From Treponema sp. (lineage in GTDB: Bacteria > Spirochaetota > Spirochaetia > Treponematales > Breznakiellaceae): a stretch of 64,000 bases of DNA. Positions within the stretch are counted from its first letter, which is position 1. Every line of letters begins with the position of its first letter. The notes under the pieces are model-generated. The model had not been told where the DNA came from. It did not search any database and worked only from the letters and a program-made list of their open reading frames with translations. The stretch spans positions 17,566 through 81,565 of the forward strand of contig JAISNI010000052.1 of assembly GCA_031276295.1 (NCBI GenBank), read 5' to 3'. Of the stretch, positions 40,778-50,881 are shown one piece after another. The translations under genes and the position numbers were made by a program.

Positions 40778-41044
40778 TTATATGAGCACAGTTCTTAATG
40801 ACGCACTGACCGATGGATTATCTGTATTTATATACTTTATTTTGTTATTAAATTCTGCTCTTATTCCTGTTATAAATTCATCCAGCCAAGATGGAGTCAT
40901 TACTTTTATGTCATCAAAATCCAGAATTATTTCTTCCGATGGCGTAATGTCCTTAAATATATATGCCTTTACCATTAAAAAGGCTTCCCGTCCGGTGGGC
41001 CGATTAAGAAGATTTTCTCCAAAATTATCTATTTTTATATTCAT
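40778..41044 (-). CDS. STAS-like (DUF4325) domain protein
   Basis: 'RPTGREAFLMVKAYIFKDITPSEEIILDFDDIKVMTPSWLDEFITGI'. Confidence 0.65.
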   Translation of the reverse strand: MNIKIDNFGENLLNRPTGREAFLMVKAYIFKDITPSEEIILDFDDIKVMTPSWLDEFITGIRAEFNNKIKYINTDNPSVSASLRTVLI

Positions 41045-41196
41045 ATTTCTGTATCCTATAGTATATATTATATCATTCTTTAGTTTTTATCAAGTACCCG
41101 CGTTGCCTCATCGAAAATGTAACCCAAAAGCCCCGATGCCTCATTTTGAACATATAATCACGGAGACTATCTGATAGCAACAACTCGGAGGTCAAA

Positions 41197-41499
41197 ATGG
41201 GGTTAACCATAACGAAAAAAAAGCCGTTACCAGGCAGATCCGTTCCCCCTACCCAAGCACAACGGAAAGAAAAATCAGACATCCTGAACGAATTTATCCA
41301 GATCACCGGTTACAACCGGAAGGGCAAAAAAATCTATACCGATAAGGTCATCGCATCCTGGCCTGCCTTCGCCATCACCCCGGCTGTCAGGGAGAAACTC
41401 ATGGTCGTACCTCACCGGCGCGGAAATTCCCCGGCTTTATCCACCTTTAGTCAGTTTGCGGTAAATACATATAGGGGATGGGCTTCAACGGTCGCGTAA
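41197..41499 (+). pseudogene. Probable degraded N-terminal remnant of a DDE (integrase-core) transposase
   Basis: 'KSDILNEFIQITGYNRK...GKKIYTDKVIASWPAFAITPAVREKLM' resembles the N-terminus of transposases with 'EFxxxTGYxRKYAxxxL', with a deletion and no catalytic domain downstream. Confidence 0.4.
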
Positions 41500-41621
41500 T
41501 ACCGCATCCCCCGAAGCATCACGGTATCAATGTACCTTGCGGTGTGCATCGGGGCTTTTCGTGTGGCACAGCTTCCGGTATTCGGTCAGACAATTCTTTG
41601 CTATACAAGCACATACGTTTT

Positions 41622-41694
41622 GGGCGCTGGGGGATTCGAACCTCCGACTTCCACGGTGTAAACGTGGCGCTCTAACCAGCTGAGTTAAGCGCCC
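41622..41694 (-). tRNA. tRNA-Val (anticodon TAC)
   Basis: Reverse complement GGGCGCTTAACTCAGCTGGTTAGAGCGCCACGTTTACACCGTGGAAGTCGGAGGTTCGAATCCCCCAGCGCCC; anticodon arm CCACG-TTTACAC-CGTGG. Confidence 0.9.
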
Positions 41695-41782
41695 ATACAG
41701 GCTTCTGAATGAACCTGTATTCTCTTACCATAGCAAATAACGGGCTTTTACGTCAATACACCCTTGAATAAAATTTTTTTAT

Positions 41783-41803
41783 ATCCTATAATTTTAATAG
41801 GAT
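41783..41803. promoter_or_regulatory. Inverted repeat upstream of tandem Rrf2 genes, candidate autoregulatory operator
   Basis: ATCCTAT-aatttta-ATAGGAT, perfect 7-bp arms, in the promoter region of the 41847 gene. Confidence 0.5.
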
Positions 41804-41846
41804 AAATCATCTAATCAATTTATAGGAAATAGGGTAAGAAGAAAGT

Positions 41847-42278
41847 ATGAGAATTTCCACCAAGGGCCGTTATTCCCTGGAGGCCTTACTTTATATGGCC
41901 TTGCTTCCCCATGATCAGTATTCCAGTACCCGTTCCATTGCAGAGAATACAGGTATTTCCGACGGATACCTCGAACAGCTTTTTATCCCCCTGCGCAGGG
42001 CGGGGATAGTGCATGGGATACGGGGTCCGCAAGGCGGCTATATACCGGGCAGAAGTCTGGACAAGATCACCGTAGGGGAAATACTCAGATCGGTGGAAGG
42101 CGCGCTGGAGCCGGTAGACTGTGTAAATACCAAGTTCTGTCCCATAAAGGAAAGCTGCATGTCCCTGCACACTTGGGAGGAGCTTTACCGTGAAATCAAT
42201 GATTGCGTGGATTCTATTACCCTTCAGGATCTGGTTGAAGCCTACGAATCTATGGATAAAGAGGAGTATGCAATATGA
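41847..42278 (+). CDS. Rrf2 family transcriptional regulator with IscR-like Cys motif
   Basis: 'MRISTKGRYSLEALLYMALLP...SIAENTGISDGYLEQLFIPLRRAGIVHGIRGPQGGYIPGRS'; C-x5-C-x5-C (DCVNTKFCPIKESC). Confidence 0.92.
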   Translation: MRISTKGRYSLEALLYMALLPHDQYSSTRSIAENTGISDGYLEQLFIPLRRAGIVHGIRGPQGGYIPGRSLDKITVGEILRSVEGALEPVDCVNTKFCPIKESCMSLHTWEELYREINDCVDSITLQDLVEAYESMDKEEYAI

Positions 42279-42709
42279 AGATATCAACCCGGGGACGTTA
42301 CGGTGTGCGCCTCCTTATAGACCTTGCAGAGCATACCGGGGAAGACCATGTATCCCTTGCCAGCGCGGCGGAACGTCAGCATATATCCATACGTTACCTG
42401 GAGCAGGTGGCGGTGATACTCCGCCGTTCCGGTTTTATCCGTTCGGTCAAAGGCGCATCCGGCGGTTACGCTCTTGCCCGCGCCCCTCAGGACATCATTA
42501 TAGGCGATGCCTTGAGGGTTCTTGAAGGCGATATGTTCGTGATCGATCCTCCCTGGCCCGGTAACGACGAAACCTCTCTCCAGCGGTGTATCAGGCTTAC
42601 CGTTTTTAACCGGCTTAATGAACGTATCGCCTCGGTCATAGACAGGAAAACCCTCGCATCACTTATCGGGACGGTTGATCCCAACGAATCGTATATGTAC
42701 TTTATTTAA
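42275..42709 (+). CDS. Rrf2 family transcriptional regulator (second, lacks the Cys triad)
   Basis: 'MKISTRGRYGVRLLIDLAEHTGEDHVSLASAAERQHISIRYLEQVAVILRRSGFIRSVKGASGGYALAR'. Confidence 0.92.
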   Translation: MKISTRGRYGVRLLIDLAEHTGEDHVSLASAAERQHISIRYLEQVAVILRRSGFIRSVKGASGGYALARAPQDIIIGDALRVLEGDMFVIDPPWPGNDETSLQRCIRLTVFNRLNERIASVIDRKTLASLIGTVDPNESYMYFI

Positions 42710-42757
42710 CTATGCCGAGCAGTTTGTTGTGCTTCATCACAGAATCTGCGGGACGCG

Positions 42758-44143
42758 CTATAAAGGTTCGCTTATCAGCTTTCCACTTGATTTTTCCAGC
42801 CGTATCCGTACTTTTTTGAGGGGCTCCGAAACAAAAAGCGCAACCTGGCATATCTCGATGAGGGTGCCGGGGGCGATTTCCCCCAGAACTTCCACCACGG
42901 CATCCTGGTTTACGTCTATACGGCCCATAAGCTCCGCTACCTTGGCGCTTGCCTTCTGCCGTTCATCCTCAAGACGGTGCAGCAGTTCTTCAAGTTTTGC
43001 CCGTTTTTCCTGAATAAGTTCGGACCGTTCCAAAACCTCATGGATGCCGGCAATTTTTATTGCAAGGATGCGCATCATGCTGTTGTTCTTTTGCTTTTCC
43101 TGCTGGGCCGTAAAGTCTATACCGCAGTGTATATGGGTTCTTTTACCCGATTTTTTGCCTATGCCGCCGGCCTTCAGTCCCTGTACCGCGTAGATATCCC
43201 CCCCAAGGATGCGTCCTTTTTCCCCAACGTCAAGGCGCTCCATAGTAAAAACATTGGAATTGATTATGAGCGTATCCACCGAGATGCTCTTGCGGGCCGC
43301 CACATGGCAGTTTTCGATAAACTTGGTTTTCAGGCATCCGCCTACTTTTACCAGGGCAGGCCCCCTGCCTATAATACCGCCTCCTACAATAAGGTCCTCT
43401 TTGGTAACCACATCGGTAACATCAAAAGTCTGCTTTATGGTAACCGAACCGCCCGAGTATATTTTGAAGCCGTCCGACACCGGCCCGTCAATGAAGACAT
43501 TACCGGGAAAGATGATGTTCCCCGTAGAATAGCCCACCGCCCCCTTGATAACCAGGGAGTCCTGCACGTCAAGGACATTTCCATTTACCGCAAGCTGGCC
43601 GTTAATATTTGAAAGTATAAGCCGTTCCTCAATATGCGTATTGGCACCCGGCTGCACACCTTCGGGACGCTTTATACCGTAGGGAATCTCCTCGCCGTGG
43701 ACGTTCTTACCGGTCTTGCCCTCTTTGCGGTAACGAAATTTTGCCAATGCCTGACCCTTTTTTACAATTACAAAAGGCGAATAGGTGTGGTAGTCAATAT
43801 TACCATTCTTCACATTGGGCGGCGGCGGCATCTTTAAATGAGGATTCATCTGGTAGTATTCGCTTACCTCCTCAACCGGCAGATCGCCTTTGGCAATCAG
43901 CACATCCCTAAACTGCTTGCCCTCCAAATTACATTGCATAGCGGTATCCTGGATTATATCCATCCGAATACCGTAAACAATATTAAATTTTTCCAGTACC
44001 AAGCTGATATACGTAGGACTAATATGCTTACCGTTGCCAATAGGCGGCGTAAAATCCGCCCAGACTTCAATATCTTTTTCAGAAAAGGCAATACTTATGG
44101 TTCCGTCGTTCTTATCTTCCTGAAATACCGTCTGTTTTTCCAT
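42758..44143 (-). CDS. FapA/DUF342 family protein
   Basis: 'YHTYSPFVIVKKGQALAKFRYRKEGKTGKNVHGEEIP...' and beta-helix 'VQDSLVIKGAVGYSTGNIIFPGNVFIDGPVSDGFKIYSGGSVTI'; SD AGAAGGA before ATG at 44143. Confidence 0.85.
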   Translation of the reverse strand: MEKQTVFQEDKNDGTISIAFSEKDIEVWADFTPPIGNGKHISPTYISLVLEKFNIVYGIRMDIIQDTAMQCNLEGKQFRDVLIAKGDLPVEEVSEYYQMNPHLKMPPPPNVKNGNIDYHTYSPFVIVKKGQALAKFRYRKEGKTGKNVHGEEIPYGIKRPEGVQPGANTHIEERLILSNINGQLAVNGNVLDVQDSLVIKGAVGYSTGNIIFPGNVFIDGPVSDGFKIYSGGSVTIKQTFDVTDVVTKEDLIVGGGIIGRGPALVKVGGCLKTKFIENCHVAARKSISVDTLIINSNVFTMERLDVGEKGRILGGDIYAVQGLKAGGIGKKSGKRTHIHCGIDFTAQQEKQKNNSMMRILAIKIAGIHEVLERSELIQEKRAKLEELLHRLEDERQKASAKVAELMGRIDVNQDAVVEVLGEIAPGTLIEICQVALFVSEPLKKVRIRLEKSSGKLISEPL

Positions 44144-44329
44144 TAAATCCTTCTCTTTATATAATATCGGAAAAATAGCCATTAAAAGCAATCCTTCTCC
44201 ATAACAGATATGATCTCCATAAGATGCTTTTTCTTTATTTTCCCTGTTCTGTTGTTTTGAGGAAAAGAATAAGAGGATTAAACATGAAAATGATATGTAG
44301 AGGGTACTTGACAGGAATGACAAATTTGT

Positions 44330-44345
44330 GTTAGTTTATACTAAC
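44330..44345. promoter_or_regulatory. Inverted repeat overlapping a candidate promoter upstream of the DUF4418/ABC operon
   Basis: GTTAGT-ttat-ACTAAC, downstream of a TTGACA -35-like hexamer. Confidence 0.45.
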
Positions 44346-44365
44346 TAAATTTAAGGAATAATACT

Positions 44366-44779
44366 ATGAAAGAACGTTTGTTTACGGGAATTCCCTTCGT
44401 TTTGGCTGGTTTGCTTATCGCTTTTGGACCGATCACCATTTTTCCGGTCTGCGCGATCACGCACGATATGATCATGAAATGCCATTGGACGGCCCGTGCG
44501 GAACACGGCGTTGGCCTGGTAATCGCCGCGTTGGGGCTTTTAACGGTTTTGGTGAAACTTCCGGCGTTCCGCCTGGGGCTTTCGGCGGCGGTCATTCTGA
44601 GCGCCGTTACCGCGTTGCTGCTTCCTACCGTGTTGATTGGCGTATGTTCCAGCCATAACATGGCCTGCCGGATATTGACCCTTCCCGCGCTGACCGTCAT
44701 ATCTACCCTGACAATAATCGGCGCGGCAGTAAACTCAGGTTTACTTGTAAAAAAAATCAAGAAAGGAGAGACGGAATGA
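44366..44779 (+). CDS. DUF4418 family membrane protein
   Basis: Small multi-TM protein 'FGPITIFPVCAITHDMIMKCHWTARAEHGVGLVIAALGLL...CSSHNMACRILTLPALTVI'; overlaps the ABC permease start. Confidence 0.7.
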   Translation: MKERLFTGIPFVLAGLLIAFGPITIFPVCAITHDMIMKCHWTARAEHGVGLVIAALGLLTVLVKLPAFRLGLSAAVILSAVTALLLPTVLIGVCSSHNMACRILTLPALTVISTLTIIGAAVNSGLLVKKIKKGETE

Positions 44780-45987
44780 ACCGGAAGCCGTTATCGACGG
44801 GTGCTTTATCGCTCAAAAACCTAAAAAACAAAAGAGAGCGAACCCTTTACCTGGCGGCGGTTGTGTCGATACTGGCCTTTATCCTGTTTGGCGGCGCGAT
44901 TCTAGCGGCAAGCCTTCAGACCGGAATGGAAAGTATGAACAAACGCCTTGGGGCCGATATATTGGTTGTTCCTGACGGATATGCGGCAAAGGCGCGGGCG
45001 GTACTGTTGCGGGGAGAGCCGAACTATTTCTATTTTGATAAAGCGGTTGCCGAAAAAGTCTCGCAGACAGACGGCGTGGCCTGCGCTTCGCCGCAATTCT
45101 TTCTCAGCTCGCTTTCGGAGGCTTGTTGCGACAGCCAGGTACAGTTAATTGGTTTTGACCCCGAAACTGATTTTGTCATCCAGCCGTGGATTGCCGAAAG
45201 TTCCCAAAAAAAGATTGGGGACGGCGAAATTGTGATAGGCAGCGCGATCAACGCGCGTTCCAACAATACCGTGCGGCTTTTGGGGCATGAATACCCTGTG
45301 GCGGCGAGACTTTCACCTTCCGCGACAGGGTTTGATACTTCAATCTTTATGAATATGAATACCATGCAATTTACCGTATATCTCATGCAGGAAAAGGGTT
45401 ACAACCTGCTCTCGGATCAACAGAACCCGGATGCCATATCTTCAGTATTGGTTCGGCTGCAACCCGGCGCAAGCACCAATTCAACCGCTTTCAGTCTGCG
45501 AAAGGCAATTCCGGGGGTTGAAGTTGTTACTACCGACCGGATAATGGAAAACATAACCGGAACTATAACCAAGCTCATTTCTTCCGTGCTTTTTTTTGCC
45601 CTGTTGTTTTGGATTTTAGCGGCGGCAATTCTTCAGGCGGTATTTTCGGGCATTATGAATGAACGGAAAAAAGAATTCGCCGTTCTGCGTATTCTCGGGG
45701 CAAGCCGGAAAAAGCTCATTGCACTCGTTCTCTCCGAATCGTTGGTAGTGAGCGTTGCCGGGGGCCTTGCCGGAACCGTACTTGCCGCGATTGTCGTATT
45801 TCCGTTTTCCAGCTATATTGGACACCGCCTAAATTTGCCGTATCTGTTTCCAAACGCCGCTTCTCTGCTGATTGCGCTTTTTTCAAACCTTGCCCTGTCT
45901 TTTATCATAGGGCCTTTGGCTTCATTCCGTTCCGCGCTGAAAATCAGCAGGGCGGAAACCTGGTACACCATGCGCGAGGGGGAATAA
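44776..45987 (+). CDS. ABC transporter permease (MacB/FtsX-like)
   Basis: 'GADILVVPDGYAAKARAVLLRGEP' and C-terminal FtsX TM region 'RKKEFAVLRILGASRKKLIALVLSESLVVSVAGGLAGTV'. Confidence 0.88.
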   Translation: MNRKPLSTGALSLKNLKNKRERTLYLAAVVSILAFILFGGAILAASLQTGMESMNKRLGADILVVPDGYAAKARAVLLRGEPNYFYFDKAVAEKVSQTDGVACASPQFFLSSLSEACCDSQVQLIGFDPETDFVIQPWIAESSQKKIGDGEIVIGSAINARSNNTVRLLGHEYPVAARLSPSATGFDTSIFMNMNTMQFTVYLMQEKGYNLLSDQQNPDAISSVLVRLQPGASTNSTAFSLRKAIPGVEVVTTDRIMENITGTITKLISSVLFFALLFWILAAAILQAVFSGIMNERKKEFAVLRILGASRKKLIALVLSESLVVSVAGGLAGTVLAAIVVFPFSSYIGHRLNLPYLFPNAASLLIALFSNLALSFIIGPLASFRSALKISRAETWYTMREGE

Positions 45988-45988
45988 T

Positions 45989-46678
45989 ATGGCGGAACAA
46001 AAACTTTTGGAAATAAATGAGCTTACAAAAGAATATGTCCGTAATACGGTTACGTTTTCCGCCGTAAAAAATGTGAATCTTTCCGTCAAGCGCGGGGAAT
46101 TTATCAGCATAATCGGGCGTTCGGGAAGCGGGAAAAGCACGCTTCTCAATATGACAGCGGGACTTTTACGGCCCAGCTCCGGCTTCATCAACTTTGAGGG
46201 TGTGGATATAGCTTTCTTTAATGATGAGGAGGCTTCGCATTTTAGAAATACAAAAATTGGGTTTATTCCGCAGGGCAGAAGCCTGCTATCGCATCTTACG
46301 GTATTGGAAAACATTACGCTGCCCTGTTACCTGGCGGTGCAAAAAAACAACGCTGAGGATATTACGGCAAAAGCCTTGTCATTCATGGAAGAAACTGGCA
46401 TCACTCATCTTGCGGCGTCCCTTCCAAAAGAGCTTTCAGGAGGAGAAATAAAGCGGGTAACGATAGCCCGCGCTCTTATCAACAGCCCCGCCCTTTTAAT
46501 CGCTGACGAACCGACCGGAGATTTAGACACGGCCACAACCGCCGATATTATGCGGCTTTTTAAGCGGATTGCCGAAGCGGGAACCGCGATTATTATGGTT
46601 ACTCACGAGCAGGATACCGTTCAGTACGGGAATAAGGTCTATGTAATGGACGCGGGTAATCTTACATTGCAGGGCTGA
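45989..46678 (+). CDS. ABC transporter ATP-binding protein (LolD/MacB-like)
   Basis: 'GEFISIIGRSGSGKSTLLNMTAGLLRPSSG', 'LSGGEIKRVTIARALINSPALLIADEPTGDLD'. Confidence 0.95.
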   Translation: MAEQKLLEINELTKEYVRNTVTFSAVKNVNLSVKRGEFISIIGRSGSGKSTLLNMTAGLLRPSSGFINFEGVDIAFFNDEEASHFRNTKIGFIPQGRSLLSHLTVLENITLPCYLAVQKNNAEDITAKALSFMEETGITHLAASLPKELSGGEIKRVTIARALINSPALLIADEPTGDLDTATTADIMRLFKRIAEAGTAIIMVTHEQDTVQYGNKVYVMDAGNLTLQG

Positions 46679-46984
46679 CACCGCTCCGTGCCGGCACGGG
46701 GAATTTGCTCCCGATAAATAATAGAGACGCCTACGGTACAAATATATACGGCAATTTCCTCAAAAGGACATTGAACAGATTTCCTGTACTTGCTATAATA
46801 TCCCTATGTTTAAGACAAGGGTTGGTATAAAGACAGAAAACGTCCAACTGCTCAGGTTATACACTGACAAAAAGACAGAATCACGGTATCTAACGCCTCG
46901 ATTCCCGCTTTTTGACGGAAACAACCGGAACCTTTGTCCATTTTTCCCCTTCAGAAATAAGAAAAAACCATAATGGCAGCAACC

Positions 46985-47126
46985 AGCAGTTTGTTGCGCT
47001 TCAGTGCAAAATCGTATAAAAATTCACGAAAGTGAATTTTTATACCTTGCAAACTGCCAAAGCAGCCTCGATAATCGGGATTTTTTGTATGAATATGCAA
47101 AAAATCCACAAGTGCGACAGGCTGCT
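46985..47126. repeat. 142-bp MITE-like/palindromic repeat, copy 2
   Basis: Near-identical to 16436-16577, same length, TIR agcagtttgttgcgctt ... gtgcgacaggctgct. Confidence 0.75.
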
Positions 47127-47311
47127 AGGAATTGGTTCCCCGGAACGAGAGTAAAGAAATGATTGAGTCCGGCTTCGGCGGCAGCGGAAAGACGGCGTAT
47201 TTTGCCGGGTAAGATAGAGAAGAAGGGGGCTGTGGGCCGCCGGTAGCGGTGCTGATCCCGTATATATATTGCTTTAAGAAGACTCAATTATTGATACACA
47301 AAGGGGTGGTT

Positions 47312-49492
47312 ATGAAATTAAGGTATCGTTTAAGCGTCATTGTCATTGGTATTGTGATAGTGGTAATCGCGGGCATTTCCACGGTTCTCCTGAACCGGGC
47401 CAGTTCCATGCAGATCGAAACCGCCCTGCAAAGCGAGGAAAACCTTGGGATGGGGCGGGCCTCCGATATTCAACGGCGTTATGAAACCTACCTGGGTGTT
47501 GCCCGGACCCTTGCCCATATAATGAACAGTTATGAGGATATCGATGTCGCAGACCGGCGGGATTATTTTCATGGAATTCTGAAAGGAACTTTCTCTTCAA
47601 ACGCCCGGCTTATCTGTTTGTATACGGTCTGGAAACCCAATGTTCTCGATGAGGAGTATCTTCACGCCGGCGAACAGGGTACGGGCCCCGGGGGCCAGTT
47701 CATCCCCCTATACAGTCGGGAAAATGGGGATATTGTCCTGCGGACCTGCCGGAATTATGAGGAAATTCTCTCCGGCCTTACGGAAGCTGAATACATGACC
47801 GATCCTGAACCCCGGACGGTGGTGGGTAACACAACCTACACCTTTGATATGGTGGTTCCGATTATTCCCGACGGCACAAATAATATCATCGGGGCGGTGG
47901 GCGTTATCGTTGATATTTCTTACCTTCAGCCGGTTGTTGAAGCGATCAAGCCCTATGAGGGAAGCATCTCGGCGGTTTATTCCAACAACGGCACGGTTTT
48001 GGCCCATTCCGTCAAGGAACGGATAGGGCAAAAGATTCGGGAAGCGGATAATCAGCTTTACGGCGCTCATATCGAAACGGTTGATTCCGCCATACGTTCC
48101 GGGAATCTGTACGAAATGCGGGACCATGTCGCCTCTCTGGGGATTGATTTTCAAATGGTCTTTCAGCCCGTTGTGGTTGGCGGTATGGGAAACCCCATGT
48201 CGCTGATGATCGGATCGCCTGAACGCCAGATTCTGGATTCGGTGAACAAGATGACCATTTTTACCGTCATCTTGGCGGCAATATCGGCGGTCATCACCGC
48301 GGTCATCATCTTTTTTGTGGCCGGAAGCATCACTAAGCCCATTGTCAACGTGGCCCTGACGCTGAAAGATATATCAGAGGGTGAAGGGGATCTGACCAAG
48401 ACCGTCGCTGTTAATTCAAAAGATGAAATTGGCGATCTTGCCCATTACTTCAACGCCACACTGGAAAAGATCAAAAATCTTGTAGTTACCATTAAAAATC
48501 AGGCCGTCGCCCTCTTTGACATCGGCAGCGAGCTTGCCGGCAACATGACCGAAACCGCTGCGGCCATCAACGAGATCACCGCCAACATCCAGAACATCAA
48601 GGGGCGGGTGATTAACCAGTCCGCCAGCGTTACCGAAACCAACGCTACCATGGAACAGATAACCGTGAACATCGACAAGCTCTCGGATCATGTGGACCGC
48701 CAAAGTGTCAGCGTCGCCCAGTCCTCGTCTGCCATTGAGGAGATGCTTGCCAATATCCAGTCCGTTACCCGCACCCTGGTCAAGAACGCGGACAATGTGC
48801 AGGAATTGATAAGTTCCTCCGAGGTGGGAAGAACGGGCCTCCAGGAAGTGGCCGCGGACATTCAGGAAATCGCCCGTGAATCCGAGGGCCTGCTGGAGAT
48901 CAACGCGGTGATGGAAAACATAGCCAGTCAAACCAACCTGCTTTCCATGAACGCCGCTATCGAAGCCGCCCACGCCGGGGAAGCGGGTAAGGGCTTTGCC
49001 GTTGTTGCCGATGAAATCCGTAAACTGGCCGAAAATTCCGGGGAACAGTCCAAAACTATTTCCACGGTCCTCAAAAAAATCAAAGATTCCATCGACAAGA
49101 TAACCCGCTCCACCGAAAACGTCCTCAACAAATTTGAGGCCATAGACAGCGGGGTAAAGACCGTGTCGGAGCAGGAGGAGAACATCAGAAACGCTATGGA
49201 GGAACAAGGCGTCGGTAGCAAGCAGATACTGGAAGCCCTCGGCCAACTCAACGACGCGACGCAGATGGTGAAAGGCGGTTCACAGGAGATGCTTGAGGGG
49301 AGCAGACAGGTAATCAAGGAGAGCAAGAATCTTGAAACGGCGACCCATGAGATAACCAGCGGGATGAACGAAATGGCCGCCGGTGCGGACCAGATCAACA
49401 CGGCGATAACACAGATCAACGAGATCAGCGGACAGAACAAGGAAAACATCGACATACTGGTACGGGAAGTTTCAAAATTCAAGGTGGAATAA
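47312..49492 (+). CDS. Methyl-accepting chemotaxis protein with periplasmic sensor region
   Basis: N-terminal TM, extracytoplasmic sensor-like region, HAMP, signalling hairpin '[47 protein letters not shown]'. Confidence 0.95.
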   Translation: MKLRYRLSVIVIGIVIVVIAGISTVLLNRASSMQIETALQSEENLGMGRASDIQRRYETYLGVARTLAHIMNSYEDIDVADRRDYFHGILKGTFSSNARLICLYTVWKPNVLDEEYLHAGEQGTGPGGQFIPLYSRENGDIVLRTCRNYEEILSGLTEAEYMTDPEPRTVVGNTTYTFDMVVPIIPDGTNNIIGAVGVIVDISYLQPVVEAIKPYEGSISAVYSNNGTVLAHSVKERIGQKIREADNQLYGAHIETVDSAIRSGNLYEMRDHVASLGIDFQMVFQPVVVGGMGNPMSLMIGSPERQILDSVNKMTIFTVILAAISAVITAVIIFFVAGSITKPIVNVALTLKDISEGEGDLTKTVAVNSKDEIGDLAHYFNATLEKIKNLVVTIKNQAVALFDIGSELAGNMTETAAAINEITANIQNIKGRVINQSASVTETNATMEQITVNIDKLSDHVDRQSVSVAQSSSAIEEMLANIQSVTRTLVKNADNVQELISSSEVGRTGLQEVAADIQEIARESEGLLEINAVMENIASQTNLLSMNAAIEAAHAGEAGKGFAVVADEIRKLAENSGEQSKTISTVLKKIKDSIDKITRSTENVLNKFEAIDSGVKTVSEQEENIRNAMEEQGVGSKQILEALGQLNDATQMVKGGSQEMLEGSRQVIKESKNLETATHEITSGMNEMAAGADQINTAITQINEISGQNKENIDILVREVSKFKVE

Positions 49493-49563
49493 TTGAAGAA
49501 CGTTTTATTCGCAGTGGGGTCATACCCTGTCGAACCTTCGGTTCGCGGGGTATATCGGGGGCA

Positions 49564-49887
49564 TTAGCTGCGTTCTATATGTCTAATCTGAATCTTTATT
49601 GATTCGATGGTTTTCAGCAGTTCTTTTTCAATAATCTGGTCAATCAAAGTCAAAAAACTATCATCCGACGAATTTTCCCCACTATTATAAAATAGGGCGG
49701 AAGCAGAAATATGAAGATTCCTTGTAAGTTTTTCCAGCAGTTCAGCGGAAACAAAGGCTGTTCCGGTTTCAATCGTACTCAGATGTTTAGGGGTTATATC
49801 AACTTTTTCGGATAACTGTTCCTGTGATAAATGATTCTTTTTGCGGTAGTACTTAAGATTTGCTCCGAAAACAGTCTTTATACTCAT
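49564..49887 (-). CDS. XRE family helix-turn-helix regulator
   Basis: 'FGANLKYYRKKNHLSQEQLSEKVDITPKHLSTIETGTAFVSAELLEKLTRNLHIS'. Confidence 0.88.
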   Translation of the reverse strand: MSIKTVFGANLKYYRKKNHLSQEQLSEKVDITPKHLSTIETGTAFVSAELLEKLTRNLHISASALFYNSGENSSDDSFLTLIDQIIEKELLKTIESIKIQIRHIERS

Positions 49888-49950
49888 ATAATATAAAATT
49901 TATGGTTATATCCCGCACAGGCAACCTTGTAAAAGGTAATATTCATAAAA

Positions 49951-49975
49951 AAATATAACCTTTAAGGTTATATTT
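49951..49975. promoter_or_regulatory. 25-bp perfect palindrome, candidate operator
   Basis: aaatataacctt-t-aaggttatattt, perfect 12-bp arms, in the divergent intergenic region. Confidence 0.75.
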
Positions 49976-50003
49976 TCATTGACAAACAAACATATGGGGT
50001 ATA

Positions 50004-50049
50004 CTATCAATCAAAAAATTAACCTTTAAGGTTATTTTTTGATTGATAG
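50004..50049. promoter_or_regulatory. 46-bp near-perfect palindrome sharing the TAACCTTTAAGGTTA core
   Basis: ctatcaatcaaaaaattaacctt-t-aaggttattttttgattgatag; arms match except for one extra T. Confidence 0.75.
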
Positions 50050-50084
50050 CTGTAATGAGAAGCCGTCTATTTTCAGGAGGAACC

Positions 50085-50699
50085 ATGAAAGGAAAAGTAT
50101 TTTCTGTTGGTTTGTTAATACTTGGATTATCAAATTTTTTATTTGCCGAACAAGTTGTATCTACACGGCCCTTACTATCTTTCAGTGATTCAATAGCAAC
50201 GTCTTTTTTTAGCCTGCCGGCAAGTGAAGATTCATCAAATTATCACGGCTTCGCCGGCATCCAAAGGAACGGAGCAATAGGTCTAAACTTTCTGTTTGGC
50301 GCCGGTTCCTATTTAATGGGGGATATAGGACACGGAGTAATTTTAACACTATTAGAGGCCGGCGGCATAGCTCTGGTTGCCTTACCCTTCATAATGGGGT
50401 TGGAAGTTGGATTATCAGATAAAGGTAAAACGAATAGTTTGTCTGCCATTTCTTCTCCCGGTTCTTCCTTGTATAATGATAATCTGACTCCTGAATCAAA
50501 TATAGCGGTATGGCTGTGGGGTGGAGGCGGTTTACTTTTGATGACGGATATACTTCTTAATATTCTATACCCGCTTACCTACGACCGATATTCGGCCAAA
50601 ACCGCGATGCTCAATGATACAAGAAATTGGGATGTTTCCTTTGTACCGGGAAAAAACGGACGCGGATACGGACAGATATCTTTTACCGCGCATTTCTAA
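50085..50699 (+). CDS. Secreted/outer-membrane hypothetical protein (possibly P13-like)
   Basis: Signal peptide 'MKGKVFSVGLLILGLSNFLFA'; Gly-rich hydrophobic segments 'GLNFLFGAGSYLMGDIGHGVILTLLEAGGIALV'. Family assignment is tentative. Confidence 0.55.
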   Translation: MKGKVFSVGLLILGLSNFLFAEQVVSTRPLLSFSDSIATSFFSLPASEDSSNYHGFAGIQRNGAIGLNFLFGAGSYLMGDIGHGVILTLLEAGGIALVALPFIMGLEVGLSDKGKTNSLSAISSPGSSLYNDNLTPESNIAVWLWGGGGLLLMTDILLNILYPLTYDRYSAKTAMLNDTRNWDVSFVPGKNGRGYGQISFTAHF

Positions 50700-50881
50700 A
50701 AAAGAATAAGATTACACGGATTGGCACGGGTTTTCGTACCGAAATTCCGTGTAATTTATGGATTTCTTTTGTCCACCAGGGATAGCCGGATAAAAGTATT
50801 CCCCTTTTGTGTTCCCTCCTCCATATACGTTTTTAAGTTTTGATCATATACTTTCATATCTTTATTTAAGGAGAATTTGGT

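Noticed and set aside
40778-41044. STAS-like DUF4325 protein as part of an anti-phage or toxin pair
   Set aside because: No partner gene (histidine-kinase-like or Drt-type) is adjacent; neighbours are a PSP1 gene and a transposase remnant.
48416-49246. 276-aa minus-strand ORF
   Set aside because: Antisense to the highly conserved MCP signalling domain; composition artefact.
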